From assembly GCA_031290005.1 (NCBI GenBank), contig JAITOJ010000042.1, positions 1 to 18,734 on the forward strand: DNA of 18,734 bases. The letters run 5' to 3'. The notes beneath the pieces are model-generated. The model saw nothing but the letters and a program-made list of their open reading frames with translations. It had not been told where the DNA came from and did no database searches. The stretch's first letter is position 1; every line of letters begins with the position of its first letter. This DNA is from Treponema sp. GTDB taxonomy: Bacteria; Spirochaetota; Spirochaetia; Treponematales; Treponemataceae. Positions 17,655-18,734 of this stretch are shown piece by piece. The position numbers and the translations under genes were made by a program.

Positions 17655-17692
17655 ATGCAATGCATTATAAGAATGTTAATCGGGTTTGTCAA
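17655..17692 (-). promoter_or_regulatory. Consensus promoter and palindromic operator of vapBC
   Basis: On the minus strand TTGACA (17692-17687), exactly 17 bases, then TATAAT (17669-17664): a perfect consensus promoter. The palindrome ATGCA-A-TGCAT (17655-17665) overlaps the edge of the -10 box and the expected transcription start, and is the obvious binding site for the ribbon-helix-helix antitoxin. The vapB start is about 35 bases downstream. Confidence 0.85.
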
Positions 17693-17704
17693 CGCGCCGG
17701 CTTC
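17687..17704 (+). repeat. Right direct repeat flanking vapBC
   Basis: TGTCAACGCGCCGGCTTC, the counterpart of 16935-16948. It contains the -35 box of the vapBC promoter and the stop codon of the gene remnant at 17689-17820. Confidence 0.45.
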
Positions 17705-17820
17705 ATATTCATGAGGTTTTTGATATTACGGATATAAAAAATACGGCGATACCCTTCCAGACGTCCGGCACCGATATAACGGTTAGTCCACAGCGAGGTA
17801 TCGCCATGTACATAAATACA
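17689..17820 (-). pseudogene. C-terminal gene remnant of unknown family
   Basis: An open stretch of 43 codons with no start codon at its head, closed upstream by an in-frame TAA at 17821-17823. It reads CIYVHGDTSLWTNRYIGAGR and continues LEGYRRIFYIRNIKNLMNM to a final KPAR. The mix of aromatic and basic residues looks like real protein rather than random translation, and the DNA is unlike the G-rich repeats beside it. I do not recognise the family. It ends exactly at the vapBC promoter. It may instead be chance; confidence is low. Confidence 0.3.
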
Positions 17821-17873
17821 TTACAGGATATATTAGCTGTCAAGGGGTAACCGCGGCAATTTTAGAGAAGGTG

Positions 17874-18303
17874 AGCGCTGGGTCAGGGCGGGGCGGGGGC
17901 GCTGGACAGCAGACGGCACGGACAGACACGGGGCAGCGGCTTGGAGGTATGCCTTGGGTTTCACTGGCAGACAGCAGAGCGCTGGGTTAGGGCTGGGGGG
18001 TGGCGCTGAACAGCGGACGGCACGGACGGACACGGGGCAGCGGCTTGGGGTATGCCTTAGGTTACACCGGCGGATAGCGGGGTGGTGGGTTAGGGCTGGG
18101 CGGTGGCGCTGAACAGCAGACGGCACGGACGGACATGAAGCAGAGACTTTGGGGTATGCCTTAGGTTACACCGGCAGAGCGCTGGGTCAGGGCTGGGCGG
18201 TGTTTCTGAACAGCAGGACGGCACGGACGGACACGAAGCATAGGCTTTGGGGTATGGCTTTGGGTTTCACCGGCGACAGCAGGGCGCCGATGCAGGGCTG
18301 GGA
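17874..18303 (+). repeat. Tandem array of a ~100-bp G-rich repeat, just over four units
   Basis: Unit boundaries set at the AGCGCTGGGT-like start: 17874-17977 (104), 17978-18075 (98), 18076-18177 (102), 18178-18280 (103) and a partial unit 18281-18303. Core phrases recur: GGGCTGGGCGGTGGCGCTGA, ACGGCACGGACGGACAC, TTTGGGGTATGCCTTAGG and TTACACCGGC. Unit lengths are not all multiples of three and both strands have stops, so coding is unlikely. Several units carry four G-runs close together (GGGTTAGGGCTGGGGGG at 17983-17999) that could fold as a G-quadruplex. The DNA from 17821 to 17873 and from 18304 to 18384 holds no gene I can support. Confidence 0.9.
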
Positions 18304-18384
18304 GGGGGCAAATCCGCCCCAATTGCAGAGTTCCAGCAGGCTCATTTGGGAATCTCGCCCTGTTCAAAACAAGGCGGCCTCCGA

Positions 18385-18416
18385 TGCCGGACTGTCTCTA
18401 GCACTATTGTCCGGCA
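18385..18416 (-). terminator. Inverted repeat at the end of the last toxin-antitoxin pair
   Basis: TGCCGGAC (18385-18392) and GTCCGGCA (18409-18416) are perfectly complementary over eight bases around a 16-base loop, overlapping the last codons and stop of the gene at 18404. No U-run follows on the minus strand, so it is a weak terminator candidate or a different structured element. Confidence 0.3.
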
Positions 18417-18598
18417 ACCTTGACCAGTCCCTCGCTCCGTATAGAAGGCGCCCGCTGGGAACCGGTAAAATTAGCATGCCTACCTTCCAGTTTTTCGAGG
18501 ATTTGCCGTATGGTCAGACCTTTGTTTTCTTCATAAAAACGTTCTTTTGCTTCCCATGTTGACTGTAAAGCTCTTTCAAGGAGACTTTCATTCATCAT
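18404..18598 (-). CDS. Small protein partnered with a PIN toxin, probable antitoxin with altered tail
   Basis: A 64-residue protein. Residues 1-40 (MNESLLERALQSTWEAKERF, then LTIRQILEKLEGR) look like the short helical antitoxins that accompany PIN-domain toxins. The tail from about residue 42 (NFTGSQRAPSIRSEGLVKV) is of different character, rich in Ser/Arg/Gly, and may be a readthrough into neighbouring repeat or recombined DNA. The start ATG 18598 (or 18595) has GGAGG nine bases upstream, inside the end of the PIN gene, and overlaps it by 11 bases. The toxin-first order is the reverse of the usual one. Function inferred from context. Confidence 0.6.
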   Translation of the reverse strand: MMNESLLERALQSTWEAKERFYEENKGLTIRQILEKLEGRHANFTGSQRAPSIRSEGLVKVAGQ

Positions 18599-18734
18599 CA
18601 AAAATCACCTCCAACGGATTTGCCATGCGGAAAGGATACTGAAATCCATAACTCCTATTCACCACAAGTATTTTTTGTTCCTTGTTAATATTTGCCAAAT
18701 GCTTAAAATTCCAACTCAACAATATATCCATGTG
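18588..18734 (-). CDS. PIN-domain toxin, C-terminal 48 residues (5' end outside window)
   Basis: The last 48 codons of a gene entering from the right edge. DILLSWNFKHLANINK matches the fourth motif of a PIN-domain subgroup (commonly D-x-L-L-T/S-W-N-F-K-H-L-A-N), followed by KILVVNRSYGFQYPFRMANP and an acidic end VIFDDE. The Asn and Asp of this motif help hold the catalytic metal. Only the C-terminus is seen, so length, promoter and the rest of the active site cannot be judged. Confidence 0.75.
   Translation of the reverse strand, partial: HMDILLSWNFKHLANINKEQKILVVNRSYGFQYPFRMANPLEVIFDDE

Noticed and set aside
17833..18126. Minus-strand reading frame of 97 codons rich in Pro, Arg and Cys across the tandem repeats
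   Set aside because: It follows the repeat units out of register, has no ribosome site, and unit lengths are not a fixed multiple of three.
17874..18303. CRISPR array
   Set aside because: Whole units of about 100 bp are similar end to end; there are no short identical repeats with unique spacers and no cas genes.
17874..18303. Integron attC sites
   Set aside because: No clean RYYYAAC/GTTRRRY core pair with matching inverted arms was found in the units, and no integrase is in the window; kept only as an analogy.
16149..18472. The string AATTTTACCGG at 16149-16159, 16459-16469 and, inverted, 18462-18472 as possible island ends
   Set aside because: Eleven-base matches are expected by chance in this length of DNA, and one copy sits in a promoter and another in a gene.

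Overview
The window looks like a spirochaete chromosome, most likely a Treponema of the gut- or termite-associated kind. This is inferred from a giant single-pass coiled-coil protein of the SpiroCoCo type, a divergent Rnf-type gene cluster and a degenerate GH57-like protein in one long operon, and a repeat-rich toxin-antitoxin border. No rRNA or other marker gene is present, so the species is not fixed. Every gene from 1 to 16141 reads leftward on the minus strand.

Region 1 (1-3582): lon (C-terminus cut by the window edge) lies 44 bases downstream of a 285-residue sigma-70-family factor that lacks region 1.1 (RpoS-like size). Directly upstream of the sigma gene is a textbook sigma-54 promoter (TTGGCAC-N5-TTGCT, GG-N10-GC), with two direct repeats further upstream that could bind an enhancer-binding protein. 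This suggests a sigma-54 to alternative-sigma cascade, with Lon cotranscribed, reminiscent of the RpoN-RpoS pathway of Borrelia.

Region 2 (3583-16178): one tightly packed leftward operon. In transcription order it encodes a divergent PAP2 (DUF212) membrane protein, an unrecognised 487-residue membrane protein, RnfC, RnfD, RnfG, RnfE, RnfA, a small anchored protein in the rnfB slot, a GH57-like protein, a HAD hydrolase and the coiled-coil protein. Most junctions overlap by 1-17 bases. Gene order and overall similarity say Rnf, but by eye the complex has lost most redox sites: the Gly-rich NADH/FMN loop of RnfC, the flavinylation motifs of RnfG and RnfD, the paired cysteines of RnfA/RnfE, and the ferredoxin domains of RnfB. 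Only the two [4Fe-4S] motifs of RnfC remain. The GH57-like protein also lacks the family catalytic residues. The operon therefore looks like a set of old enzyme scaffolds put to a different use, and it is my best candidate for an undescribed system.

Region 3 (16179-18734): an accessory island with three toxin-antitoxin modules (ParDE/RelBE-like on plus, AT-rich VapBC on minus, and a partial PIN toxin with a small downstream partner on minus). Between them lie copies of a G-rich repeat of about 100 bp, including a tandem array of just over four units at 17874-18303. The VapBC module is bracketed by short direct repeats and has a perfect-consensus promoter with a palindromic operator. The layout recalls a cassette array, but no integrase or transposase is visible.
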